This document shows, in pieces, positions 15,897 to 24,105 of a stretch of 64,000 nucleotides of DNA. Location: the NCBI GenBank assembly GCA_028284605.1, contig JANQRL010000029.1, positions 24,574 through 88,573 on the forward strand, written 5' to 3'. The first letter of the stretch is position 1, and the number at the start of each line of letters is the position of its first letter. The translations under genes and the position numbers were made by a program. The stretch is from Paracoccaceae bacterium. GTDB taxonomy: Bacteria > Pseudomonadota > Alphaproteobacteria > Rhodobacterales > Rhodobacteraceae. The notes under the pieces were generated by a model, which had not been told where the DNA came from, made no database searches, and was given only the letters and a program-made list of their open reading frames with translations.

Positions 15897-17203
15897 TCCT
15901 GAAAGCCAAAGAACGCGGGGATGGCGCGCAGCTTGCCCGTTACCTGCTGACGATGCGTGATAACGATCATGTTGAACTGCATGAACTGCGCGGTTTTGTC
16001 AGCGACGATCTGGCGGGTGCTTTTCAGGAAGCCGATGCCATTGCTCTTGGGACGCGCAGCAAGAACCATCTGTTTTCGATAAGCCTGAATCCACCGCAAA
16101 ATGCAGACGCGGACATCGAGGCCTTTGAGCAAGCCGTAGACCGGATCGAGGCAAAGCTGGGCCTTGATGATCAACCGCGCGCCATCGTCTTCCACGAAAA
16201 AGATGGGCGGCGGCATGCGCATGTTGTCTGGTCCCGGATTGATGCGGGCCGGATGCGGGCGATCAACCTGCCATTCTACAAGGAACGGCTGCGCACGGTA
16301 TCCCGCGAGTTGTTCCTTGAGCATGGCTGGGACATGCCACGCGGGTTGGAGGATCGCCGCTTGCGTGATCCGTCCAACTTCACCCGCGCGGAGTGGCAAC
16401 AGGCGCGCCGTGCCGGGCTCGATATCAAAGAGTTAAAGGCGGTGTTCCGCAAGGCATGGGAATCCTCCGATAGCCGCGCTGCGTTTGAACAGGCACTCAA
16501 TCAGCGTGGCTTCTGGCTGGCCAAGGGCGACAGGCGCGGTTTCGTTGCCGTCGATTACCGGGGCGAAGTCTATGCTGTCGCCCGCTATGCGGGTGTGAAA
16601 GCCAAGGACGTCAAAGCGCGGCTTGGCGATCCGGGCAAGCTGCCCTCGGTCGATCAGGTCAAAGCGCAGATCGCCAGCCGCATGACCGCAAAGATCAAAA
16701 CCTTCATCGAACAGGCCGAGCGTGATGCCAATCGGCGGTCCCTCTACGGCGATTTTCGAAAGGCTGAGATGGTTGGCCGTCACCAGGAAGAACGCAGACA
16801 GCTTTCAGTAGCGCAGGAAACACGTTGGCAAGCGGAGACATTGGTGCGGGCCGCGCGGCTGCCCAAAGGCATGTCCGGTATCTGGCACCGTCTGACCGGG
16901 CGCTATGCCAAGGTGAAAGCGCAAAATGAACGAGAGGCGCTTGAAACCCTGCGGGACCAGCGTGCCGAAAGGGATGCGCTGATCATCCGGCAGTTGGACG
17001 AGCGGCAAGCCTTGCAACAGGATATCAGAACGCAACGCGAAGCCGCGCAGGAAGAACTGCTGCACCTGCGCGAGGACGTGGCGCGGTATCTGGAATTTGA
17101 GCCGCCGGAACATACCCGCACGAACAAGCCCGAACGCGATGGTGATGATCCAGAGCCGCCGCATCCGCCACGGTCGCGACGCAGGCGGGGCTTCGAGCCA
17201 TAG
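15893..17203 (+). CDS. MOB relaxase/mobilization nuclease
   Basis: A 436-residue relaxase that nicks oriT and pilots the transferred strand. The N-terminus MILKAKERGDGAQLARYLL resembles the VirD2-type relaxase domain. The metal-binding histidine motif HAHVVWSRID is at residues 108-117 (His108, His110). The usual third His is not obvious, and the catalytic Tyr is probably Y18 in RYLL; this last point is inferred. The C-terminal third is charged and coiled-coil-like (residues 275-405) and ends in a basic tail, RSRRRRGF. It is coupled to MobC. Confidence 0.88.
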   Translation: MILKAKERGDGAQLARYLLTMRDNDHVELHELRGFVSDDLAGAFQEADAIALGTRSKNHLFSISLNPPQNADADIEAFEQAVDRIEAKLGLDDQPRAIVFHEKDGRRHAHVVWSRIDAGRMRAINLPFYKERLRTVSRELFLEHGWDMPRGLEDRRLRDPSNFTRAEWQQARRAGLDIKELKAVFRKAWESSDSRAAFEQALNQRGFWLAKGDRRGFVAVDYRGEVYAVARYAGVKAKDVKARLGDPGKLPSVDQVKAQIASRMTAKIKTFIEQAERDANRRSLYGDFRKAEMVGRHQEERRQLSVAQETRWQAETLVRAARLPKGMSGIWHRLTGRYAKVKAQNEREALETLRDQRAERDALIIRQLDERQALQQDIRTQREAAQEELLHLREDVARYLEFEPPEHTRTNKPERDGDDPEPPHPPRSRRRRGFEP

Positions 17204-17383
17204 GGCTGCACAAAGTGCTGGCATCTGCCGCTGTCATCGCCTGACGCATTCCATCGCCTCCACCTTTTCGCATTCAAGAATCCGCCCGAACCATCAGGGC
17301 CTTCATGGGCCGATGATGATGTGTGCCGGGGCCGAAAGGCCCTGAGCGGTTCGGGGCCTCCTTGAGACCCAAAGGAGGATGAC

Positions 17384-17563
17384 ATGAAACTCATCACACG
17401 ATTTGAAGCGGCACAGCGCAGCACCGTGGAGCTTTACGGCCTGCGCAAAGAAGCCTTTATCGCATTTGCAGCCGCCCCGCGCGGCTCTCACGAGCAACGC
17501 ACGGCGCTTGTAACCATGCGCAACATCGAAGAGGAACTGGCCGTTCGCGGCCCGGCCTTCTGA
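17384..17563 (+). CDS. Small hypothetical protein after the relaxase gene
   Basis: Fifty-nine residues, MKLITRFEAAQRSTVELYGL... to ...RNIEEELAVRGPAF. It has a strong ribosome site (AAAGGAGGA at 17370-17378, 6 bp before ATG) and a mixed, helix-rich composition with no out-of-frame bias. I recognise no family. Its place 180 bp after the relaxase gene and just before a terminator-like hairpin suggests it closes the mobilization operon. Confidence 0.7.
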   Translation: MKLITRFEAAQRSTVELYGLRKEAFIAFAAAPRGSHEQRTALVTMRNIEEELAVRGPAF

Positions 17564-17570
17564 TCCCACC

Positions 17571-17594
17571 GCACCCGGCCTCCGCGCCGGGTGC
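17571..17594 (+). terminator. Terminator-like hairpin closing the mob operon
   Basis: GCACCCGGC and GCCGGGTGC form a perfect 9-bp stem with a 6-nt loop, 8 bp after the stop of the 59-residue gene. Only a short T run (GCCTTTG) follows, so termination would be moderate. Confidence 0.55.
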
Positions 17595-17710
17595 GCCTTT
17601 GCCACCCGCAATGCTTGAATCGGACAAAAAAGCGGCCAGATAATCGGATCAAGCAAGGCTTCTATTCTTCGTAAGCGTATGATATTGTTTGTATAGAGTG
17701 AGGTCATGAC

Positions 17711-18934
17711 TTGGCCAATAAACCGGACAAGATGCAGGAAGAAATGATCCAGGATGACGGCGAAAGCATAGGGCTCTTTGAGCCGCTGATGGTGAGCGAA
17801 GGCTCCCCCCACCGGGGCGGGTTGAACGATCTTGCCCTGGAGCTTGCCGAAAAGTCGGCGGCTTTCCGCAGCAGCTTGCCGGACTCGACGGCATCCGCGC
17901 TCGCCGATCTGGTGCGCGCTATGAACTGTTACTATTCAAACCTGATCGAAGGTCACAACACGCATCCCGTTGATATCGAACGCGCCCTTGAAGACGACTA
18001 CAGCGCCGATCCGAAGAAGCGTGATCTGCAACTTGAAGCCAAGGCCCATATCACCGTCCAGAAATGGATCGATGAGGGGGGCATGGATACGCCGCCAACG
18101 GCCCCCGCGTCCATCATCGAGATGCACCGCCGCTTCTGCGCGCTGATGCCCGATGACCTGTTATGGGTCGAATATCCAAACACAGGCGAGCGGGTCAAAG
18201 TCGTACCTGGCGCGTTGCGGGACCGCTATGTGGAAGTCGGGCGTCATGTTGCCGTCAGCCCTGGCGCTGTGCCGCGTTTTATGGAGCGCATGCATGAAGC
18301 CTATGCGCGCGCGGGTCGGATCGAAGCGATCTTGGCGTCTGCCTGCGCGCATCACCGCCTGCTTTGGATACACCCGTTTCTCGATGGCAATGGCCGTGTC
18401 GCGCGCCTGATGTCCTATGCGATGCTGCGCAACGCGCTGGATACGCGCGGTCTATGGTCCGTCGCGCGCGGTCTTGCGCGGCAGGAACAAGCGTACAAAA
18501 CCCATCTGGAAGCCTGCGATGCGCCCCGGCGCGGAGACCGCGACGGCCGAGGCACCCTGAGCGAAGCGGCCTTGGCATCGTTTACGGAGTTCTTCCTGCG
18601 CACCAGCATTGATCAGGTCGAGTTCATGAGCGCGCTCATGCAAGCGGATCGCCTGCGGGACCGCATCATGATCTGGGCAGAAGAAGAGATGCGCGCCGGA
18701 GTGTTGCCGCCGAAGTCGGATATCGTGCTGAAGGCTGTTCTTTTCCAGGGCAAGCTACAACGCGGCGAGGTGGATGCCATGCTTGGGATGAGTGATCGCG
18801 CTGCACGGCGGATCACATCCGCATTGCTCAAGGCAGGCGCGATCACGTCTGAAAGCACCCGCGCGCCGCTCTATCTGGCATTTCCGGCCAAATACGCCGA
18901 ACGCTGGATGCCGGGGCTGTTTCCAGCCGCCTAG
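17711..18934 (+). CDS. Fic family protein with intramolecular inhibitory helix
   Basis: A protein of up to 407 residues. The Fic active site HPFLDGNGRVARL has its catalytic His at residue 221; Fic enzymes usually transfer AMP to target hydroxyls. The inhibitory motif S-x-x-x-E-G occurs as SNLIEG at about 76-81, N-terminal to the Fic core, which marks the self-inhibited class II arrangement. The C-terminus (VLKAVLFQGKLQRGEVDAMLGMSDRAARRITSALLKAGAI) is a winged helix, common in this class. The start is uncertain: TTG 17711 is the longest, while ATG 17732 and ATG 17744 are alternatives, the last with AGGAAGA in front. It is cargo, not needed for transfer. Confidence 0.9.
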   Translation: MANKPDKMQEEMIQDDGESIGLFEPLMVSEGSPHRGGLNDLALELAEKSAAFRSSLPDSTASALADLVRAMNCYYSNLIEGHNTHPVDIERALEDDYSADPKKRDLQLEAKAHITVQKWIDEGGMDTPPTAPASIIEMHRRFCALMPDDLLWVEYPNTGERVKVVPGALRDRYVEVGRHVAVSPGAVPRFMERMHEAYARAGRIEAILASACAHHRLLWIHPFLDGNGRVARLMSYAMLRNALDTRGLWSVARGLARQEQAYKTHLEACDAPRRGDRDGRGTLSEAALASFTEFFLRTSIDQVEFMSALMQADRLRDRIMIWAEEEMRAGVLPPKSDIVLKAVLFQGKLQRGEVDAMLGMSDRAARRITSALLKAGAITSESTRAPLYLAFPAKYAERWMPGLFPAA

Positions 18935-19320
18935 ATGCGGGTCGGCTGCATACCTTAGCACCTTAACTTCGAAACCCGGTTGCCCCTGCAACCGGACTAG
19001 GCACGCGCCAATGAGCGGGGGTGCAAGGGCAAAGGCGCGGAACGCGGGACCGGAGCCACGCGCAGATGCAGGCCACGCCGAAGCGAGCATGGCGAGAACT
19101 CACCCTTTGACCGCGCGGGGCGGCAGCCCCACCAAGTGCGATAGGAAGTATCAAGTACTCACAAAGGCTGAACAATCCCGGTGAGAGGTATGCAGGGGCG
19201 AAGGGCGGGAAGCGGAAGTTCGCCGCACGTGAGAGCATATTCCGTGCCGACTGTAAAAGCCGCCCTTCAACCGAGCGCTATTCTCGGTCAAAGGCGCCAT
19301 ACATCGGGGTATACAGGATG
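18935..19320. other. Intergenic stretch with a strong hairpin
   Basis: No convincing gene. CCGGTTGC-CCCT-GCAACCGG at 18976-18995 is a perfect 8-bp stem, 41 bp after the fic stop, and may terminate that gene. The rest is GC-rich DNA with short frames on both strands of non-protein composition. It is one of the few places in the element long enough to hold an oriT, but I could not identify a nic motif. Confidence 0.45.
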
Positions 19321-19326
19321 CGAACT

Positions 19327-19364
19327 ACAACTAAGTTGTATTGTGTCGCGCTACACGATATAAT
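19327..19364 (+). promoter_or_regulatory. Promoter with two operator-like dyads upstream of the HTH fusion gene
   Basis: TTGTAT at 19336-19341 and TATAAT at 19359-19364 are 17 bp apart, a near-consensus sigma-70 promoter. The perfect dyad ACAACT-A-AGTTGT (19327-19339) overlaps the -35. A second dyad, GTGT-N6-ACAC (19343-19356), lies between -35 and -10. The ATG is 32 bp beyond the -10. The arrangement suggests autorepression by the HTH domain encoded just downstream. Confidence 0.6.
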
Positions 19365-19396
19365 CCCTGCAGGGCGACTCGCTTCGGGAGTGAATT

Positions 19397-22300
19397 ATGT
19401 CGAGCAAAATCACCAACGCGGACCATCCTGGCCCATACATCAAGAGCGATGTCATTCCGATGGGAATGAATGTAACCCAAGCCGCTAAGGCGATTGGCGT
19501 CGGACGGCCCGCCCTGTCGAATCTTCTGAACGGGAACGCAAGCCTTTCAAGTGAAATGGCCATGAAGCTTGAGAAGGTATTTGGCGTGAGCGCGAGTGAA
19601 CTGCTTGCGATGCAGAGTGTTTTCGATGCTGGAATGAGTGCGGCGACGATAAACATGACCGCTGTAAGGAGCTTCGTGCCGCCTTTTGCTGCCCCGAAGG
19701 CAAATGACATCGAGCAGTGGGCAAATAATGTGGATTCACGCGCCAAGTTAGCCGCGTTGTTGAGGATGCTGGTTCACTCGACCTGTGACGGTCTTCAGAA
19801 AGTGGACTTCCCCGCTCATGACGACTCCCAGCGTCCCGGCTGGGACGGAGAGGTCGAGACGCAGGCAGGAAATCCGTGGATACCTACTGGCGCGTCAGGC
19901 TGGGAGTTCGGAACAAACAAGAAAATCAAAGAGAAAGCCGACGGTGATTTTTCCAAGAGCGTGAAAGCCATCTCCAAAGCCGAGAGGCTCAAAATGACGT
20001 TTGTCTTTGTTACGCCCCGACGTTGGTCAGGAAAGGATGCCTGGAAAATGGCACAACTGGCCAAGAAGCAATGGAAAGATGTCGTCGTTCTGGACTCCAG
20101 CAACCTCGAACAATGGATGGAACAGTCTATTCCTGCTCAGGTTTGGTTTGCCAACGAAAACGGCAAAGATTTTCGTGGTACGAAGTCACTTGAGCGCTGC
20201 TGGGTGAAGTGGAATGCGGATTGCGACCCAGCCTTCACGCCACACATATTTGACGAAGCGTCGATTATTTCTGGCAAGAAGCTCCTTGCACATTTGCGAG
20301 GGGTGGATCGAACGCTTCGGATCGCATCAGACTCAGTGCTGGAAGGTCTTGCGTTTGTTTACGCGATGTTGAGCGGAGACGACCCTGAGCTTTCAGCGAT
20401 ACGCGACCGCGTGGTCGTCTTCTCCGAAGCCGGGCCACTAATCGAACTCGCCAACAAATCATCCCGCTTCATACCTATCGTTACAAACCGCGAAACCGAT
20501 GTGGAGCTGGCTGAGACGGGAACGCGTCTTGGTGGAATATCAATCGTGCCGCGCACGATGGTACAAAGCGAGGCTGATATTGTTCTTGAAACCCTCAGCG
20601 GAGAAGCATTCCGCAAAGGCCTCGAAACGATGGGGCTGGGCGGCGATGCGATAGAGCGCCTCAAGGACGAGTCGGGGCGGTCTCTCACGGTGCTGCGCCG
20701 CCGCCTGGCACGAGATCAGGCAATCAAGTCACCGGCATGGAGCGCTAACAAGGCGCTTGCGCGCTCAGTGTTTCCTTTCATGCTGGCAGGCGCATGGAAG
20801 AATGACAACGAAGCGGACCGAATTGTCCTTTGCCATTTGATGGGTGAGGACAGATATGCGGAGGTTGAGAGGGAGTTCGGCGATCTTCTACCAATCGAGA
20901 GTTCGCCCGTTTGGTCGATAGGTTCCTTCCGAGGGATCGTGTCCAAGATTGACGCCCTCTACGCGGTGCATCAATGGGTGACGCCGGAGGGCTTTGAACG
21001 CTTCTATCAGGCTGCTGACCTTGTGCTTTCGGAGCCCGATCCTTCACTCGACCTTCCAGAAAGTGAACGCTGGGCAGCGAGTATCCACGGCAAAACCCGC
21101 GATATATCTTCTGCGCTGCGAGAAGGCATAGCCGATAGCTTGGTTATTCTGGCGATGCACGGTAACGGGCTCTTCAGGAGCAAGCTGGGTGTGGATACGC
21201 AATCCCAGGCAACGCTGCTGGTGAGAAAGCTTTTCGCTAACATGAACCGCGAAACAATGGAGGCTCAATCCGATGAATTCCAGCGGTATGCTGAGGCCGC
21301 GCCAGAAGAGTTCTTGGGCATTATCGAGCGGGACTTGGCCACAAATGATCCGAGCACACAAGTCTTGATGCGCTCGGTCGGTGACCCCCTGTTTTCCAGT
21401 AGTCCGCGAGTTGGCCTGCTGTGGGCACTGGATTTGTTGGCATGGTCGCCGGAATATCTCCAGCGTGTCGTGGATGTACTTGCAAAGCTTTGCGAACTTG
21501 AGCCTGAGGATCGTAGCGGCAACAGCGCGATGCAAAGCCTACTTTCGATCTTCCGTAGCTGGATGCCGCAAACCTCAGCCAACGTAGAGCAGCGGATTGC
21601 AGCCTTGGATCAATTGGTGAAGCACTTTCCCGAAGTCGGATGGGCGGTTGCGAGGGACCAGTATGACTTACGGTCGCGGACTGGCCATTACAGCGTCAAG
21701 CCGAAATGGAGGGACTATGCCTTTGGTAGCGGCGAAGTGGTGACCAACGGAGAGCGCTGGAAATTTGAAGAACACTGCCTTGAGGTAGCCCTTTCTTGGA
21801 CGCCAATGACAAGAGAGAAACTTGCAGATTTGGTGGATAGCCTGGAGGGTTTTGGAGACGACTATCGCGCTCGCGTGTGGGATCGCGTTGTCGACTGGGC
21901 AAAAGCGGCCACCGACGAGGATCGGGCCTGGTTAAGGGAGCAAATCCGCGTGGGTGTTAGTAGGAGTGCCCGCCGCCTGAGCAAGAAGGGAGCACCGAAG
22001 ACGGCTACGAAAGCCAAGGTAAACAAGGCGCGCGACATCTATGACGAGTTGGAACTCAGCGATATCGTCTGGAAGCACGCGTGGCTGTTCAAGAATTCAT
22101 GGGTAGAAAATTCGTGGGAAGATATCCACGATGATGAACACGACTTCGAAGCGCGAGACGTGCGCATCGCCAGACAACGAAAGGCGGGCGTCGAAGCGGT
22201 GTTTGCGCAGGAAGGTGTTTCTGGTGCCGTGCGCCTTGCTCTATCTGGGAATGCTTCGCATATAGTGGGTAACATCCTCGCGCAGATCATGAGCTCCGAG

Positions 22301-23473
22301 GCGGATCAGCTCGCCTTTATCCGGCGAATCGTAGGCGATCCCGAGTTCCTGATTTCGACCAAGCTGCAGTTCTTGCTGGACGGCTTCTTTTTCTCGCTGG
22401 ATGACAAGAATGTGGTTGGCTTTATCAACGGATTGCACGGCGAACTGACCGATGATCAGCTGGTGCGCCTCCTCTGCCTTTGCCGGTTTGGGCAGACAGT
22501 TTGGGACGCTGTGGAGGCTTCAAGCGAGGCAGTGTCCGAGGGGTATTGGAAAACTGTGTCCGCACCCTGGGCGAGGCAGACAGAAGATGAGCTGCGCTAC
22601 GCCGTAGCAAAACTCATTGAAGCCCGACGCGGTCTTACGGCGCTGCAATTTGTCCATCTGGACCTGAAGAGCATCGAGTCCGAACAGCTTTACGAAATCC
22701 TACAGGCGCTTCCCCGAAGCGATGAAGCTGAGCGAGGAGCATCCTCGATGGATCGACATTCCATTGAGGAGGTGTTCAAGATTCTCAATTCGCGCGGCAC
22801 AATTAGTCGTGAGAGGATGGCGAGTCTCGAGTTCTTGTATCTGGAGGTCTTTCGGTTCGATAGGGGGCGTATTCCTAACCTTGAGGCCGAGGTAAACGAC
22901 AACCCGTCTCTTTTCTGCGAGGCCATTCGCATGGCCTACAGGGGAAAGAACGAACCCAGGGATGTGGAACCTACCGATGAGCAGAAGACGGCCGCCAGAA
23001 ACGCGAACACCTTTATTGATGCACTTTCTTCAGTGCCTGGGGTTGATGAACACGGTGTCATCCAGGCGGAGAAACTGAAGGAATGGATTATCGAGGCAAG
23101 GCGCATCAGTGAGCCAACAGGTCATCGCGCCATGCTTGATTATCAGATCGGGGAAATCCTCGCACACGCCCCTTTGGGTGAAGATGGATCGTGGCCTTGT
23201 GAATCTGTACGGGAGGCCGTCAACGATCTGTATAACGTCGAGATTGAGCGCGGTATCACAATCGGGCGCTACAATGCTCGCGGTGCGACTTGGCGGGGTG
23301 AAGGCGGAGCGCAAGAGCGAGAGCTAGCGGATCAATACGAGGGCTGGGCTAAAGCTTGCGAGTTCGAGCATCCACGCATGGCGAGAATCCTGCGTGGGAT
23401 GGTTCGCAAGTATATCGCTGAGGCCGAGTGGCAGGACAATGAGGCAATGATCCGCAGGCGCATGCGATACTAA
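19397..23473 (+). CDS. HigA-like HTH fused to a PD-(D/E)XK-like nuclease region and a large helical domain
   Basis: A 1358-residue protein. Residues 22-75 (MGMNVTQAAKAIGVGRPALSNLLNG..SSEMAMKLEKVFGVSASELL) are a HigA/XRE-type HTH. Residues about 140-190 carry GWDGEVETQAG, then SGWEFGTNKKIKEKADGDF. Asp150, Glu170 and Lys175 fit a restriction-endonuclease-like site, followed by the conserved-looking FVFVTPRRWSGKDAW and SNLEQWMEQ. Residues about 285-420 resemble the NTPase part of STAND-like proteins, but the P-loop position reads RIASDSVLEGLAFV with no GK(S/T). From about 450 the protein is long and helical. Codon use is AT-richer than the chromosome. Function is unknown; defence or addiction is inferred. 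Confidence 0.72.
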   Translation: MSSKITNADHPGPYIKSDVIPMGMNVTQAAKAIGVGRPALSNLLNGNASLSSEMAMKLEKVFGVSASELLAMQSVFDAGMSAATINMTAVRSFVPPFAAPKANDIEQWANNVDSRAKLAALLRMLVHSTCDGLQKVDFPAHDDSQRPGWDGEVETQAGNPWIPTGASGWEFGTNKKIKEKADGDFSKSVKAISKAERLKMTFVFVTPRRWSGKDAWKMAQLAKKQWKDVVVLDSSNLEQWMEQSIPAQVWFANENGKDFRGTKSLERCWVKWNADCDPAFTPHIFDEASIISGKKLLAHLRGVDRTLRIASDSVLEGLAFVYAMLSGDDPELSAIRDRVVVFSEAGPLIELANKSSRFIPIVTNRETDVELAETGTRLGGISIVPRTMVQSEADIVLETLSGEAFRKGLETMGLGGDAIERLKDESGRSLTVLRRRLARDQAIKSPAWSANKALARSVFPFMLAGAWKNDNEADRIVLCHLMGEDRYAEVEREFGDLLPIESSPVWSIGSFRGIVSKIDALYAVHQWVTPEGFERFYQAADLVLSEPDPSLDLPESERWAASIHGKTRDISSALREGIADSLVILAMHGNGLFRSKLGVDTQSQATLLVRKLFANMNRETMEAQSDEFQRYAEAAPEEFLGIIERDLATNDPSTQVLMRSVGDPLFSSSPRVGLLWALDLLAWSPEYLQRVVDVLAKLCELEPEDRSGNSAMQSLLSIFRSWMPQTSANVEQRIAALDQLVKHFPEVGWAVARDQYDLRSRTGHYSVKPKWRDYAFGSGEVVTNGERWKFEEHCLEVALSWTPMTREKLADLVDSLEGFGDDYRARVWDRVVDWAKAATDEDRAWLREQIRVGVSRSARRLSKKGAPKTATKAKVNKARDIYDELELSDIVWKHAWLFKNSWVENSWEDIHDDEHDFEARDVRIARQRKAGVEAVFAQEGVSGAVRLALSGNASHIVGNILAQIMSSEADQLAFIRRIVGDPEFLISTKLQFLLDGFFFSLDDKNVVGFINGLHGELTDDQLVRLLCLCRFGQTVWDAVEASSEAVSEGYWKTVSAPWARQTEDELRYAVAKLIEARRGLTALQFVHLDLKSIESEQLYEILQALPRSDEAERGASSMDRHSIEEVFKILNSRGTISRERMASLEFLYLEVFRFDRGRIPNLEAEVNDNPSLFCEAIRMAYRGKNEPRDVEPTDEQKTAARNANTFIDALSSVPGVDEHGVIQAEKLKEWIIEARRISEPTGHRAMLDYQIGEILAHAPLGEDGSWPCESVREAVNDLYNVEIERGITIGRYNARGATWRGEGGAQERELADQYEGWAKACEFEHPRMARILRGMVRKYIAEAEWQDNEAMIRRRMRY

Positions 23474-24105
23474 CATCCGAATGGAAGTCTGTTCTCAAGC
23501 GCACTTGTCAGGTGAATGTGGGCCGCTTGACCTTTTCGGTCGAGCGGGCAACCATGTATTCGGGCTAGCGCGTAGGCCGGTGTGCCCGCCAAGGGCAGCT
23601 CTGGGCCGTTTCTGCAATGAGCATAAGTAGCGCCTTCGTCGGTGCGAATGTGATGGCCGTGATCCATATTCGGTAAGATGGCGGCATCCAATCCGCGTAG
23701 GGTTGGTCGGGGTTCCAAGGAGCGCGAAGGCTCTTTGGTCGATGGGTTGGTTCCAAGGAAGGGCAGCGCGAAAGCTCCCTTTCCTGGTCTCAATGAAATT
23801 GTCTCCATGAAGTGGTCAGGGGTCTTGGGGGCAGGAACGCCCGCCAAGTCGATGGGTGCTGGGAGAGCGAAGTCTCCCGCGAGTGATTGAACGCCGATAC
23901 GTTCTACTGGCTCTGGATGGGTTCAACGCCCGACAGAGCCACGGCCTGGGGGATGCAACGGGGGTGCGCAGCGGCCCCCTTGCCAAGATGGTTTTGTACT
24001 ACAAAACACATCTTGCAAGCCCAAATCTTCAAGGCACTTGTTGTGTCCTAGATGGAAGCATAGCGTTGGAAGCACTGTTGAACATTTCGAATCGAGGCCG
24101 AAAAA
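23474..24105. other. Gene-free stretch in the element cargo
   Basis: About 630 bp without a supported gene. Frames on both strands (for example 23470-23847 minus and 23856-24242 plus) have no domain, no ribosome site and conflict with neighbours. It contains a short hairpin CTTGACC-TTTTC-GGTCGAG near 23525, an imperfect direct repeat around GGTTCCAAGGA (23709 and 23750) and the long hairpin listed at 23979. It could hide a small RNA or a decayed gene. Confidence 0.45.
23979..24019. repeat. Long inverted repeat upstream of the membrane coiled-coil gene
   Basis: A 41-nt inverted repeat with outer arms CTTG...CAAG, middle arms AAGATG/CATCTT and a perfect inner stem GTTTTGT-ACT-ACAAAAC. It lies about 90 bp before ATG 24106. 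It may be a terminator, an operator or an RNA hairpin in the leader. Confidence 0.55.

Noticed and set aside
23470..23847. 125-codon minus frame after the 1358-residue gene
   Set aside because: No domain, no ribosome site and low-complexity direct repeats inside; kept as gene-free.
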